Of a stretch of 64,000 bases of DNA, positions 12,301-24,562 are shown piece after piece. The stretch's first letter is position 1; the number at the start of each line of letters is the position of its first letter. Source of the stretch: Solen grandis (taxonomy: Eukaryota; Mollusca; Bivalvia; Adapedonta; Solenidae); the NCBI GenBank assembly GCA_021229015.1, contig CM037795.1, positions 17,918,933 to 17,982,932 on the forward strand, in the 5' to 3' direction. The notes beneath the pieces are model-generated. The model saw only the letters and a program-made list of their open reading frames with translations, was not told the DNA's origin and did not search any database. Made by a program: the position numbers and the translations under genes.

Positions 12301-12473
12301 TATTCTAAATGAAGACTTGAAGACCTATGGCCTGAATACCATTAGTAAGGGTTAAATTATATTTTCAAATAAGTTTGCTTTATTTCTATTCAATTTGAAA
12401 AAAATGGTGGGGGAGTCAGTGCTATCTGTAAGCAGAATTAACACAGCATGAGTTCTTGACTTTCATTAAGTAC

Positions 12474-12610
12474 CTATCAATTTATTGGCATTAAATATCT
12501 ATCAATTAATTGACATTAAACAACTATCAGTTTACTGACATTAATTATTAATTTATTATCATTAAATAACTATCAATTTATTGACATCAAATAATTATCA
12601 ATTTATTGAA
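12474..12610. repeat. Degenerate ~30-bp AT-rich tandem repeat
   Basis: tatcaatttattggcattaa-like units with drift, about five. Confidence 0.6.
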
Positions 12611-13248
12611 AGACAGTGATGGATGCCATGGTTTATATATTCAACATCCGAGACTATTCCATCAAACATTATAACAATATATACTGAAGCAAGAAACACA
12701 TCAAATGTTGCGAAACAAGGTTTCCAATAGTCCAGTTTAGATTATTGTGCATATGTTCTAAATATAGTCTTCAATCAAGGTCAGGCTTCAGAGACCACCC
12801 AGTGGAGTTTCCTTAGGCATGATCAGAAAATAGCTAGATCACCATCACTTTGTTAGCCACCAAAAGCCAGCATGCTGATTTGTTGATCAGTGTGACAGCT
12901 GAGATAATGTTATTTTTCAACATCTGTGTCAGGAATGAACATGGTAGTTTATAAGTAATCACTGTAATTTGAAAGTAATCGTGTAGTAGATTCACACCTT
13001 ATTACGAGCACAATCACATAGGTAATTAACCCGGCCTCCACAGAGTTCAATATCCGCCTACATTAACTACCGATAATTGCACTTTATAAGAGCTTTTATA
13101 CTTTGGCATTTGGGTAATTTACCATGTAGGTCAGTTAATGGCGATAGATACATCACTAATGTTATTTGTTATAAATATTCCGATTTGAAATAAGATTTGT
13201 ATCGGTATTTGTAACATTGGATTGATTTACATATTCTGAGTCTATTCT
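12611..13248. other. No gene seen
   Basis: No repeats or frames of note. Confidence 0.5.
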
Positions 13249-13490
13249 TTAATCCTTTCCCTCATATAGACTCATTTTGACGCACTCAATAGGTACCACA
13301 TAAAGCCTGATCTGTAGAAAACCACAGTTGAACCTTACCAAATTTAATTATAAAATCCTCATTACCAGACCACTGTGGAGCAGCGAACAGCATAAAACCT
13401 GATCAGCCTGCGAGTTACTCGCAGGCTGATCTGGTTTTATGCTGTTCGCATAGGTCTTTTCATGGTATCCTCTATGAGGGAAAGGGTTAA
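13249..13490 (+). mobile_element. MITE family 1 copy
   Basis: Full length; left end reads TTAAtCCTTTCCC, one change in the terminus. Confidence 0.88.
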
Positions 13491-14077
13491 AAGTATAAAA
13501 TGTCCATGCCATCTCTGTGAAATATGCTGTTTCACAGATACAGATACAAAGAAAAAGAGAGACAAAGAGAAGGATATATACAGAAATGGGGAGAAAAGAG
13601 AAAATATCAGAGAAAAACAAAGAAATGGCATGGTCCAACTGAACATGTATGCATATTGGTTTAAAATGTACAAGGTTTCAGCCTACATGTCTGACAATGT
13701 TACTTCCTTATCAAACTTACAAACCATTTTAATGAAAGAATAAACCTTTTTTATAAACAAATCAATAAAAAAAACAACATCTTGACATTCAATTACTTAA
13801 TTAGGTCCTCCCAGGGTAAAAACAAAGCCCTGAGTGTGAGCTAGATCAATCTGCCAAATGCCCTGGAGATGGATCGTTGATAGGCTGGAGATTGACAGAG
13901 AGGATCAAACCACACATCCACCAGGGGGCGCTGAATATGTAGATCTGATAGAGGGCACAACTTGACTGGATACCTGACATTCACCCTGGGAAATCATGTC
14001 AAGTCAACCAAGGACTATACACTGCAAAACATATAACAGTCAACTAAATACTGGGGGCCATATTTGTCACTGAATGT
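13491..14077. other. No gene seen
   Basis: An A/G-rich patch (13540-13625) gives Lys/Glu-rich open frames that are compositional. Confidence 0.5.
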
Positions 14078-14319
14078 TTAACCCTTTCCCTCATATATAC
14101 TCATTTTGACGCCCTCAATAGGTACCACATAAAGCCTGATCTGCAGAAAACCACAGTTAAACTTTACCAGATTTAATTACAAAATCCTCATTTCCAGACC
14201 ACTGAGGAGCAGCGAACAGCATAAAACCTGATCAGCCTGCGAGTTACTCGCAGGCTGATCTGGTTTTATGCTGTTCGCATAGGTCTTTTCATGGTGTCCT
14301 CTATGAGGGAAAGGGTTAA
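14078..14319 (+). mobile_element. MITE family 1 copy
   Basis: Full length with intact hairpin. Confidence 0.88.
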
Positions 14320-14528
14320 AGTTTGAATCAGAAGCGTAAAAAACAGTCATTAACAATGTAAGGCTTGAATTCATAAGTTAAATGTAGATAAAATTGTAGG
14401 AAAGGTAGATACAGTACTCCTATCGGTCTGTTATGTTATGCCTTTAAATACCACATTCCTATTATCTGCTTGATTTTTTTTATTGAATGCTTAGTTCACT
14501 ATTAAGATCTACCTAATGCAAAAAGAAC

Positions 14529-14731
14529 TTAATGTAATCCATCCATCATAAAATTATAACCATGCAGGTCTTCCAAATGATAAAAAAGACTTCGCTGCAG
14601 ATGCAAGCATTCACGTTGAGTTACAGGCTCTTTTGCTCAAAGTCTATAAAAGCTTGCATTTACTATAAAATTCCCACAATTACTTGTTGGACCATGATCA
14701 TAGTTTTGAATAGATGGATGGATTACCTTAA
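14529..14731. mobile_element. TA-target MITE (AGGTAATCC family)
   Basis: Ends aatgtaatccatccatcat and gatggatggattacctt. Interior ggcttgcatttactata is shared with the copies at 22206 and 34264. Confidence 0.75.
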
Positions 14732-14734
14732 CAC

Positions 14735-14935
14735 TTTACCACATTAAGATGTATTCTGATGCCTAATTGGCAAACAGAGCAGACCCAGATCAAACAGAAA
14801 AGGGTCTCCTCTCTTTACTCATACAATATATATATATATATATTGTATATAACATCTAAGATTCAGTCCAGACTAAATTAATATTTAGCTAGTCATAAAT
14901 TTGTACATGAATATTCTTGAGATAAAAGTTTAATC
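14735..14935. mobile_element. MITE family 2 copy, degraded
   Basis: gcaaacagagcagacccaga inside, with an AT dinucleotide tract in the middle. It joins the TA-target MITE ending at 14731. Confidence 0.5.
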
Positions 14936-14974
14936 ATTAATTTTTGTTGACAGAAAAACAGATATAATGTCACG

Positions 14975-15415
14975 CAGGGTTCCCACAAAATTGAAAAATC
15001 AAAATTCCCTGACTTTTCCCTGACCAAACTCAAAATTCCCTGACCAAATTAAGCGCAAATCCAGCGGCAAATACAGATCTTCCAAAACTAAGTTACTTCT
15101 AGATAATTTTTTATATTTTCAAACATGAAATGATGGTGTGCCAGTTGGATGCAATTGAGAACTTATTTAATATTATGCCAATCTGACAATTCAAACTGAC
15201 TGAAAAAAGCCAAAAGAAAAAAACTGCTTTAGCCTTTCCTTATTATAATCCTCCTGCTCTTTGGTTGACATTCCTTAATAGTAAAATTCCCTGACTTTTC
15301 CCTGACTTTTTCTAAATTTCCAAATTTCCCTGACCAATTTCAAATTTCCCTGACTTTTCCCTAACTTTGAAGAAAAAAAAGATTCCCTGACTTTTCCCTG
15401 ACCGTGGGAGCCCTG
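14975..15415. mobile_element. hAT-type non-autonomous element
   Basis: 441 bp with ends CAGGGTTCCCAC and GTGGGAGCCCTG. Flanking atgtcacg and atgtgtat share only the first four of eight bases, so a target duplication is not proven. The interior repeats attccctgacttttccctga several times near both ends. Confidence 0.7.
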
Positions 15416-15831
15416 ATGTGTATTTAGTTAAATCTTTATCAATGTGCTTCTTTGTTTTTAAGTTAATTGAATCAACATTTTGTGCCAAAGATTCTAGGCT
15501 CAATTACAATTGTATCATGTTTATTTGGGCGTTTCAGGCACTTGGGAACTCTACCTACTTAAGATATGCCTTTATTGCTGTTACTCATCCATATAAAGAC
15601 AAAATACACCGAGCCAACCAGTCCTAGTACACTAAGCATCAAACAAGGAAGATATAACAGAAACAATACTTAGCAACTTAGGTATATGTCAACACCAGAG
15701 ATGGGACCCTGCCCAGTAATTCACTGGACGGACACACAAACCACTTAACCACGCACTTACACTACCACTTGTCCACACTGTGACTCACAATTAAGACCAT
15801 TATATTCCAAGGCCAAGGCCACTGCCAATTA
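15416..15831. other. No gene seen
   Basis: Between a hAT-type element and a SINE; nothing recognisable. Confidence 0.5.
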
Positions 15832-16140
15832 TGTTTGATTGTTTATTAGGTTTTAACATCCCAATGACAATATTTCGGTCATTTGGAGACTGTGTCTTCT
15901 TGAGACAGATATAGTGCTGCTACACTGCAGTATCACGCCGTAGACAAAGCATGATACCACACCCATGTCACATCCTGACATCAGGCCAATCAGTCCTGGA
16001 ACTACCCTTATATGCTGAGCACCAAGCAAGGGTCCCTATATAAACCAGTGCCTTTTTTTTTAACAACTTTGATATGTCGCTGCCAGGATCAAACAAACAA
16101 CCTCCAGATTCAAGGGCTCAAATCACTTGTCCACCAGGGA
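15832..16140 (-). repeat. SINE type 2 copy
   Basis: aggttttaacatcccaatga .. gcatgataccacacccatgt .. caagcaagggtccctatata .. gtccaccaggga. Confidence 0.65.
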
Positions 16141-16682
16141 CGGTACCAAGCCATTCATGTCATAAATGTATCAACTGTATGTATATCAAATAAAGCTCCC
16201 TTCACTTCAAAAGTTACTTGCAGGCTGATCTAGTTTCAAGCTGGTCATATTGTTAACTAAATTCTTTTCTTTCTTGATAAAGACTTACCATACAAGGTAA
16301 ACAAGGTAGTGGTATGTTAGCAAGATCAGCAGTAAAGTAAGCATTTAATAACAATAGTCTTTTGTTATATCATAAAGCTAATTGAAATGTTGATATCTGC
16401 TGCTGAATAAATAACAAGGAAAAACACACAAACCTTTTATATCAGAGAGTACAATATATCTTAAAAGCTATTCTGTTTGTTAGGATGTTTATATCACAAA
16501 ACCTGCTGGTTATTATGGCCACTTTATACAGAGTTCCTCCATTTCATAAGGGGATATATATAGGGTCCAAGTATAGAAATGCATGATATTGGGCCCCATT
16601 ATGATTGCAAGGACATTTCAGTTAAACAGTTTAAAACCAGACCTTATGAGCAGACTTCTGTCCCAGGTTATTATAAACATGC
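16141..16682. other. No gene seen
   Basis: Nothing recognisable. Confidence 0.5.
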
Positions 16683-16924
16683 TTAACCCTTTCCCTCATA
16701 TAGACTCATTTTGATGCACTCAATAGGTACCACATAAAGCCTGATCTGCAGAAAGCCAAACTCAAACCTTACCAAATTTAATTGTAAAATCCTCATTACC
16801 AGACCACTGAGGAGCAGCGAACAGCATAAAACCTGATCAGCCTGCGAGTTACTCGCAGGCTGATCTGGTTTTATGCTGTTCACATAGGTCTTTTCATGGT
16901 GTCCTCTATGAGGGAAAGGGTTAA
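16683..16924 (+). mobile_element. MITE family 1 copy
   Basis: Full length. It shares agaaagccaaactcaaacc with the copy at 3556, so these two form a subgroup. Confidence 0.88.
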
Positions 16925-17240
16925 CTTGATTTAATGAATTAATTAAAATAAACAAAAAATTTCCATTTTGTTTTTGAAAATAATCCCCATTTTTAAAACT
17001 AAATCAATTAAAAAAAAAAAAAATTAAATATATAATATATTGTATGAGTTTTGTTTTAAAAGCAATATAATCCAGCCTAAAATACAGGAACAACATACTA
17101 CTATCAATTTATCATGATACCACAGCCAGTATCATAGTATTGACATTGGCTACATTAGTCGTTCCTGACGCAAATGGCATGATACCACTCTCTGAGAATC
17201 CACTATCTTGAACCTCTGCTGATCCATTCTACATAGGTCA

Positions 17241-17400
17241 CCATGGTCCAGTGGTAACATACTGCAGTTCCATAGGTTTTGGGTTCTAACCCATTGGGGG
17301 CAAGGAATTTTTCATGACCTTCCCATGCAAAGTACTAGTGCAGCTCATTAACTATCACAAGGATTAGTATTAAGTTGTAAAAAGTTGTTTCCCAATTGAT
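17241..17400 (+). repeat. SINE type 1 copy
   Basis: Forward copy: ccatggtccagtggtaac..gggttctaacccattggg..caaagtactagtgcag, ending gttgtttcccaattgatgt. Confidence 0.55.
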
Positions 17401-17589
17401 GTCAGATAAAAATGTTTTAACTAATTCTATTGAAATGTGGCATGATACCACAGAGTGCATCATTTTCTTAAACATCTTTTAGTGAAGGGCTCTTGATGGT
17501 ATTATACCATAATCACTTATACATATATCTATCAAATTCATCTACAACAATATGGCATGATACCATACCTGTAAAACCATACTCCTGTT

Positions 17590-17844
17590 TTAGTCATCCC
17601 TTTCCCTCATATAGACTCATTTTGACGCACTCAATAGGTACCACATAAAGCCTGATCTGCAGAAAACCACAGTTAAACCTTACTAAATTTAATTACAAAA
17701 TCTTCATTTCCAGACCACTGAGGAGCAGCGAACAGCAGCGAACAGCATAAAACCTGATCAGCCTGCGAGTTACTCGCAGGCTGATATGGTTTTATGCTGT
17801 TTGCATAGGTCTTTTCATGGTGTCCTCTATGAGGGAAAAGGTTA
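17590..17844 (+). mobile_element. MITE family 1 copy with local duplication
   Basis: Ends degraded (tcatcccttt, aggttat). Contains a short tandem gain, cagcgaacagcagcgaacag, at the start of the hairpin arm. Confidence 0.82.
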
Positions 17845-18660
17845 TCTTTATGAAAACAGGTGAAGATGTACATGAATTTTTTCTTTGTAGCTAAAATTGT
17901 ATACAATACCACTTGTGTGTTTGTGTGTGATGTTTTCATTAACTGTACATAATGGTGCGACACACTCGAGAAATGAGGTCAAAACTATGCTGGTGTCATT
18001 TCAAAGTGCTGACATAAAGACAGACTGTTACCTACTGGCTAAGTGGCTAGACCAGTGGGCAAAACTGACACCAATACTCTTGTATAGACACTGCAGTTAA
18101 TTAGCTACAGGCTGGTATTTCGTTCTTTTTTTTTTTCTGAGAATAGATATTGTCATTATTTTTAACAATTTTGGAAGGATATTGAAAAAAATGGCTCATT
18201 TTTCGTAATTATTATATCTAAATTAAGTGTAAGCAGGAAAATCACATGTAAACTGACCATTTAATATTGACATTAACAACTTGGGGGAAATCTTAGTAAC
18301 CTTTCTTGCAGAAAGGAAATAAAAGCCCCATGGATGTACTTGATATTTTTTGCTTATGGAGTAAATGAAGTGTCATAGAGAGAAACCCCAGCAAGTTGCC
18401 CAGGTGGCATTGATCAGCTGGTATTATCCAATGAAATCTGAATGCTACTGTCTTATAATGGAATAGCACACAGTGGATACAGCATGTTGCAAATTAAAAT
18501 ATAAAATACAGCCCCAAAACAGCCAAACTAAACATAACTTTAATACAGAAATATTTGCACAACATTTATGAGCTGACACACACTACTGCCCATAGATTAC
18601 TGTGTACCATTATAGCATATTTGCAAAGTTATTTTGGAAGACATTATTGCTTTACCTTGG
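17845..18660. other. No gene seen
   Basis: AT-rich; the open frame 17897-18100 has no support. Confidence 0.45.
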
Positions 18661-18667
18661 TTTTTAA

Positions 18668-18816
18668 TGTTGCATACTTTGGGTTTGTGGTGAGTTTACA
18701 CGTCTCAGTAATTTGTTGCTAATTGCTTGAAAAGCAGCAAGTGTATTATTGCCATTTACAATATCATATACTTGTACGAATCTGTTAAGTTTATTGTTCC
18801 CAGCACTTGCCCCAGG
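18668..18816 (-). CDS. Possible terminal exon, minus strand
   Basis: On the minus strand the frame reads SPGASAGNNKLNRFVQVYDI, then VNGNNTLAAFQAISNKLLRR and a stop about ten residues later. Composition is more protein-like than the surrounding AT-rich open frames, and AG acceptors occur upstream. It might be the 3' end of the gene starting at 28112, but there is no direct link. Boundaries approximate. Confidence 0.22.
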
Positions 18817-18954
18817 TGAACTAATGGTCTGCCTGTAGGCAAAGAACACTACCACTGGACTTACGGAGATGGAGTTCACCTTTCCTCCTCAAAGTACTGG
18901 TCCAACCCAGGAACTGTTGAGGGAGACATGACGCGCAGAATCTCCATACTGCCA

Positions 18955-19096
18955 TCTATTTATATACCGATTTTCATAATATTGTCTTAAACAGTTTTTA
19001 AGTTATCGCAAGATCCAGATTTCGGGACATCCAGACCGACGGACAGACGGAGGGCAAACCTATAGTCCCCTCCGGTATAAACACCGGTTGGGGACT
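18955..19096. repeat. Short repeat with 3' hairpin
   Basis: tcgcaagatccagatttcgg .. gacggacagacggagggc .. tagtcccctccggt/accggttggggacta stem. Recalled as a dispersed molluscan repeat; only one copy is seen here. Confidence 0.4.
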
Positions 19097-19779
19097 AATA
19101 ATATACTGATAGTCTCAGTAGGATGGGGCGAAAAGGTACTTATACAAAGTTGACCGATGTTTTTAAAGACTTTTAAAGTTTACCATAGCAATGTTTTCCG
19201 ATATTTCTTTTATCTACTACAGAATGCTGCCATCTGCCTGGTACGTCAATCTATTAATTAACCTAATTAGGCCTCACTGTTTGACAGCCATCAATCCACA
19301 CAAACACATTTACAGGTTCCGGATCAATCTAAAACTGACAGCCAGAAAAAAAAGGCCCCAAAAAACAATCAATCGACAGTATATCGGTACATCTGTTTCT
19401 GTTACTAAATAATTCAGTAAAGTTGAACTTTAAAGTTTCTATCAAGTCAAATAATTTGATATTTTTTCAGAAAATACTAGAGTATGCTTTCTGGACAAAA
19501 TTTTAATTAACCTTATGTATGCAATTAACTGAGCTCAATCTTAAATATCAGATTATAAAATGAAATAAAATACTGAACAATAATCAGATATTTTATATCA
19601 GATTAGGAATTTTTGTATCAAATTTGGGAAAAATTATCACAAAAGGTCCCTTTCTAGACATAATGTAAAACCTGATCTATCTCTAAATCAATAGGAAAAC
19701 TGTTCCTGAAATACGACCAAAAAATGGATCTTAGAGTCTGTAATAAAAGAAGCTGGACTTGGTTTCCCATTCTACTTAG
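19097..19779. other. No gene seen
   Basis: AT-rich; the open frame at 19191 has no support. Confidence 0.45.
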
Positions 19780-19990
19780 ACAATTACTATGCTAAATTTC
19801 TTAATTGGACTTGTGCTTTCTTCATTTTGGACTGTACCATTAGTTGTTTATGGGGGTGCTTGCTGAAAATTTATTGACTGAATAGCAAACAGTACAGACC
19901 ATGATCATATTGCACAGATCTGCTCGCTGATCAAGATCTACACTGATTGCAAAGGCAGTCACAAGTGCCAACAACATTGTAAAAGTTAAA
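19780..19990. repeat. Dispersed repeat, copy 1 of 2
   Basis: Matches 32995-33185: ttcttcattttggactgta, gttgtttatgggggtgcttg, cagaccatgatcatattgca. No coding or terminal repeats seen. Confidence 0.6.
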
Positions 19991-20296
19991 CTCAGTTTCT
20001 CACTAACAGATGGTATTCGTAATTATGTCAGCAGGACTCACACCATTAACATTTAGTTCAGTTTAGTGCAATATGGTATGAATAAATTCTATTTAATTGA
20101 AAACATGATTTTTATCCGGGGGCTTTAGGTTCAGCTGTTGCTACGGTACTAGGTCACAGCGAGGCTGACTCATCAACTTCATCTACTTCATGTATTCATT
20201 TAATTTGTTGTACGTATGCTGAGGCTGTCAAACATTTTTCAAATATGTCAGACCAATGCTGCAGAACTACATTGGTTTTACATTGCAATTGTTTGT

Positions 20297-20600
20297 ATGT
20301 TTGCTTGGTTTTCACATCCCGTATTTCAGACTGCCTTCATTGATAAGACAGATCGATATACAGTGCAGTCTCATTGTGATATCAAGCAACAAACAACATG
20401 ATATCACAAAAATGTGGTATGATATCACAACAAAAACACAGTGCACACAAAGCACAAAGTGGTATGATACCACAATGTGTGTTCATGCATATGCATACAC
20501 TTGAGAGAGAGGGGGGTGGGGAATCAATGCGGTATCATATTGGTCACTTGATCCTGACACCATACCTGCCCCTGGAACCTACCCTTATTACCTGAAGGTA
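20297..20600 (-). repeat. SINE type 2 copy, broken up
   Basis: ttttcacatcccgtatttca, gtggtatgataccacaatgt and tcctgacaccatacctgccc appear in order with extra sequence between. Confidence 0.45.
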
Positions 20601-21264
20601 TACCAGGTAACATCTCAGGCTCAAATCTTAGTATCATACTCAAATCCCTATTGATCCTAACGTGCATAGTTTGACTAAGAAAATCAGACTTACTTTTGAA
20701 AACACGGGGCCAGTGCCACTTGTTAAGACTTTGGAAGTTACTGACCAACAAGCTCCCAGATGATTCAGATGATCTTATAAGGCCAGTCTGAGTCACCAAT
20801 ATCGATACAATAATTACGCCTGTAATTGACTGATGGCAAGATAAGATTCTAATAACAGGCTCTGTGTCTTGAAAATAAAAACTGTACTTAAGTAGGATTT
20901 TCATGATCAAACTCAAAATATGACCATTAAATTAAAAGCAGATTTAAGTATGACATATAAACTTAAGTATCTTCAAAGACCTGGGGCCTGGACTTAAGCT
21001 CAATGATATAGGGTATACCATGGGTTACTGGATGAAATGTTGACAGACACAACCCTCACTCCCCGACCCCAACAGAGTCAATATCCCATAATGAACCTGA
21101 TGACACTTGTTGTCCCAGCTGTTGTTAAATGTTCATAATGCATGTACACACTGTTACCCTTAGGCTGCTCAATATTGGCAAAAATGGTTGACATAGAAAA
21201 AACAGCTGACACCTTAGTTTTGTCATGCTTTCAATTTAACAGATATCAATATGTATTATTCTCT
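20601..21264. other. No gene I can support
   Basis: A 130-codon minus-strand frame (20524-20916) partly covers a SINE and is not convincing. Confidence 0.4.
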
Positions 21265-21490
21265 GTCAGTCCTTCTGTCTGCCTGCCTTCTTTACCTCCT
21301 CCTTTCTCATCCTTCTCTGTTCCTATCTCAATTCTGCCCGACTCTCTTTTTTCTCTCTCCTATCTCTCTCTTTTAATATTCAATGACCTCATTATCTCTC
21401 TCATTTCTTCCTCTATATTCTCTTCCTCTCCCTCCTCCCCCCTACTCCCTCATTCTAACTTCCTTCCCTTCTCTTTCCCTATTGTCCACT
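21265..21490 (+). repeat. Pyrimidine-rich tract
   Basis: Almost pure C/T on the plus strand (ccttctttacctcctccttt, ctctctcctatctctctctt). The open frame across it is a composition artefact. Confidence 0.8.
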
Positions 21491-21652
21491 ACTAACAGGA
21501 AATCACCCCGAACCGGACAACGAGTACCATGACACTTACGTTACAAGGATTCTGACATATACAGGAAACTCCCCATTCATATTGGACTTTATAAGAAAAG
21601 GATGTAATCACATCCTTTGTACAAGGCTTGAATATCTCACGTAGTACCAGTA

Positions 21653-21848
21653 TACAGTTAAACCTGACTTTAGCGATCAGTCAAGCGAACAAGAGAAAGC
21701 GGCCACTTAACAGAGGTGACCGCTAAATGAAGATAGTTTGTTTAAATATATATATAATAAAAAGCTACAGCTTGATAATATTAAAATTGACCCTTAAATA
21801 CAGGTTGACCATTTAGTACAGGTGGCCACTAATACAGGTTCAACTGTA
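21653..21848. mobile_element. TA-target MITE (TACAGTTAAACCTG family)
   Basis: Terminal inverted repeats TACAGTTAAACCTG and CAGGTTCAACTGTA around ~170 bp of AT-rich DNA with gcggccacttaacagaggtg-type subrepeats. Mariner-like; no transposase. Confidence 0.7.
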
Positions 21849-22162
21849 TGTTCATAGGACTAAGATACATTATTCTACTCAATGATAAACCACAGTAAAT
21901 CTAAATCAGTCTGAAAGCATTTCTCCATTTTATGAAGTTTTACAGTGTCATTTTCTCATCTGCAAGGTTCTAAATAGTAACAAACAGTATAAACCCTAAT
22001 CTGCCAGCATGCCACTAGAAGATTAGTTGTTTTATTCTGGTCTTATTGAGTCCTATCCTTATTATGCTTCCAAGTGAAAAACATATAACCCTGACATCTT
22101 AACTCCAAAATGTATTTTTAGTAATTTAAGGGCTGCTCAGGTTAAACAAAGTAAAACTTCAT

Positions 22163-22470
22163 GCGGTACCTCTGTGCACTCAGGGTCTTTCTCCACCTGT
22201 AATTAAGGTAATCCATCCATCATTAAATTATAATCATGGTCCTTCAAATGCTTGAAAAGACTTCAATGCAGATGCAAACATCCATTGACTTTGAGTTATA
22301 GGCGCTTTTGCTCAAAGTCAATAAAGGCTTGCATTTACTATACAATTCCCATGATCATCTGATGGATCATGATCACAATGTAATGATGGATAGATTACCT
22401 TAACTGGGTGTCGCTATATAACTGAATACTTTCACAGTGACAATAAAAACCAGCAAACACGGTAAAACCA
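22163..22470 (+). repeat. SINE type 3 body, split by a MITE
   Basis: gcggtacctctgtgcactca..cctccacctgtaatt... left of the insertion; tgggtgtcgctatataactg right of it. Confidence 0.7.
22206..22400. mobile_element. TA-target MITE nested in a SINE
   Basis: Starts AGGTAATCCATCCATCATTA and ends with its inverse, TA on both sides. It splits a SINE between cctgtaatta and the continuation that in other copies reads gctggacgtcgctatat, so the TA target can be read directly. A TA target fits the Tc1/mariner group. Confidence 0.85.
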
Positions 22471-22530
22471 TATCAGTCTGAGAAATGCTTTCAATACCTA
22501 GACAATTACGTTAATGTGATATAGTTTGGG

Positions 22531-22772
22531 TTAACCCTTTCCCTCATATTGACTCATTTTAATGCACTCAATAGGTACCACATAAAGCCTGATCTGCAGA
22601 AAACCACAGTTAAACCTTACCAAATTTAATTGTAAAATCCTCATTACCAGACCACTGAGGAGCAGCAAACAGCATAAAACCTGATAAGCCTGCGAGTTAC
22701 TCGCAGGCTGATCTGGTTTTATGCTGTTCGCATAGGTCTTTTCATGGTTTCCTCTATGAGGGAAAGGGTTAA
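22531..22772 (+). mobile_element. MITE family 1 copy
   Basis: Full length, TTAA ends, hairpin with few mismatches. Confidence 0.88.
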
Positions 22773-23460
22773 ATGCTATGAGGTACCTTTAATAAGTTAA
22801 ACTTTGCTGTCATAACTGAACCTTCTTATTTTCAGTTCAAAAACACAACATTACAACATGCTAGACATTAACGCATAATTAAACGAAAATTAAAGCCACT
22901 CTTTAGAGGTTTAATCTGTTATGAACTCTTCTACAAAAATGCAACCTATAATTTCCTGTCAGAGATAAAGCCTATTGTTTTAAATGTTACCAATCAGTCA
23001 AATCTAGATTAAGCCTCCCTGATACAACCATTTAAGCTTCGTACACATTGGAAACAAAAACACTTTAATCTTTATCATTTACATGAAAATGTCAGTTGTA
23101 CAGTTTTTATACTTCAAAGGCAGTAACACATGCGGCTTCAATGCTTGAAAACTCTTGCTGAAAAAATTCTGGCATGTATTTTTTTCTTCTTTAAAACAGC
23201 CCCTTTCCCCTAATTACCAAAACCCTTTAACCAGCCCCTTTGGCTGGAACTGAAAGCCCTAATCAGCTTAACAACCCCATTATAATGCACTAATGCACTT
23301 TCTCTCCCACCCCCCTCCCTTGAATGCCTGAGAATTTAAGAGAGAAAGGATCTGGATTAAAACAAATCCCAAACTTCACAGCCATACTTTGATAGAGGAA
23401 AGGAAAAAAAAAAAAAAAAAAAAGAGCACTCCAGAAGTTTTCCCCTGAATGGCTGATCGC
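22773..23460. other. No gene seen
   Basis: Contains an A run at 23403-23423 and a C/T patch near 23300. Confidence 0.5.
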
Positions 23461-23469
23461 TGATCATAC

Positions 23470-23558
23470 CATTGCCAGATGTTTTTTCACCCAGCCTGCA
23501 CTGGATGGGTAAATAAGTTGCATTTGTAAAATTCTTTCAACTTCTCTCTCTACCAAAT
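23470..23558 (-). CDS. Possible internal exon, minus strand
   Basis: An 89-bp segment between a ctatag acceptor and a GTATGA donor reads LVEREVERILQMQLIYPSSA then GWVKKHLAM, which looks protein-like (amphipathic helix). It starts with two bases of a split codon, matching the phase left by the exon ending at 26287, so it could be the next exon of that gene. The pyrimidine tract is weak and alternative acceptors lie 6 and 18 bp upstream in the same frame. No family recognised. Confidence 0.35.
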
Positions 23559-23559
23559 C

Positions 23560-24303
23560 TATAGCTGTGCCAGTAGCTGTACAATTACACAGACGACCTG
23601 ATTGGTGCTTCAGTTGAAAGCCATTGACTGGTTGTAGAGTATAAAGATAGGATAAATATAATGCAATGCCTAGGCTCACCTGGGAAGTTTTTATTCTTAT
23701 TTAGCATTAAACTTACTGGTAAAATACACTTAAATTCCTCGTTTTCAATAGTTAAATTCTTCGTTTTCAATAGCAAAAGGCCATTACCAGTATTCCCCCC
23801 CAAAAAAATGTATCCCGCAATAATATATATATTACCCTAAAACTGCAAATTGGTCATCAGTACTTCCAGTTTTAAGGGTTTTATTACAAATCTCTGAAGA
23901 GGACAAATTTCACTCTCAAAACGGTGCAAATCCATTATAACTCTACCATAATATGCTCTACCATCAACCGTGTTGTACTGAACCACACTGAAACTATACA
24001 TTACAAATAACGTAAATACAAATAATCATTGTATGAATGTTTGAAGGAAATTGCAAAGTGTAGTCATAAATCTGCTTTGATAAAATGGCTTCAAATGCAA
24101 GATCAGACCATTCCACAATACCACTGGAACTTAATCCTGACATCACAATTTTTTTTTTTTAAAAATCATTGTAACTATGAGATAAATTTGTACAAAAACC
24201 AGGAGAACATGTGATTGCTGGTTTATCCAATCGTAAAATCACTTGATGTTCAAAAAATGCTTAAAGCTAATAATGTGAAACCTTAGTTAATATCTACTAC
24301 TCT
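23560..24303. other. No gene seen
   Basis: AT-rich; likely intron if the exon at 23470 belongs to the gene at 28112. Confidence 0.4.
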
Positions 24304-24550
24304 GGTACCGTGGCCGAGAGGGTAAAGTCTCTGACTTTAACACTCACTCAGCCCCTCACCACGTGGGTTTGAATCCCCGCAGGGTCATTGGATTTTCATA
24401 TGAGGAAGCCTTCCAGCTGGCTTGCCGTAGGTCGGTGGTTCTACTCAGATGCCTCCGTGAATTCGGGGTCTTCCTCCACCTATAATTAGCTGGACGTCAC
24501 TATATGACTGAAATACTGTCAAAGCTACAGTAAACTCAAATAGTCGAGTC
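24304..24550 (+). repeat. SINE type 3, full copy
   Basis: Head ggtaccgtggccgagagggt..gtgggtttgaatccccgcag (tRNA Leu/Ser-like boxes), body gaggaagccttccagctggc, gtaggtcggtggttctac, cttcctccacctataattag, tail caaatagtcgagtc. Confidence 0.72.
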
Positions 24551-24562
24551 TAAATTCCTGGT

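Noticed and set aside
13462..13743. 93-codon Lys-rich frame
   Set aside because: Starts in a MITE and runs through an A/G-rich patch.
15312..15503. 63-codon minus-strand frame
   Set aside because: Mostly the repeated end of the hAT-type element.
20524..20916. 130-codon minus-strand frame as an exon
   Set aside because: Overlaps a broken SINE and shows no clear splice-bounded protein-like core.
21142..21495. 117-codon Ser/Pro/Leu-rich frame
   Set aside because: Pyrimidine-rich low-complexity DNA; no start context, no homology recognised.
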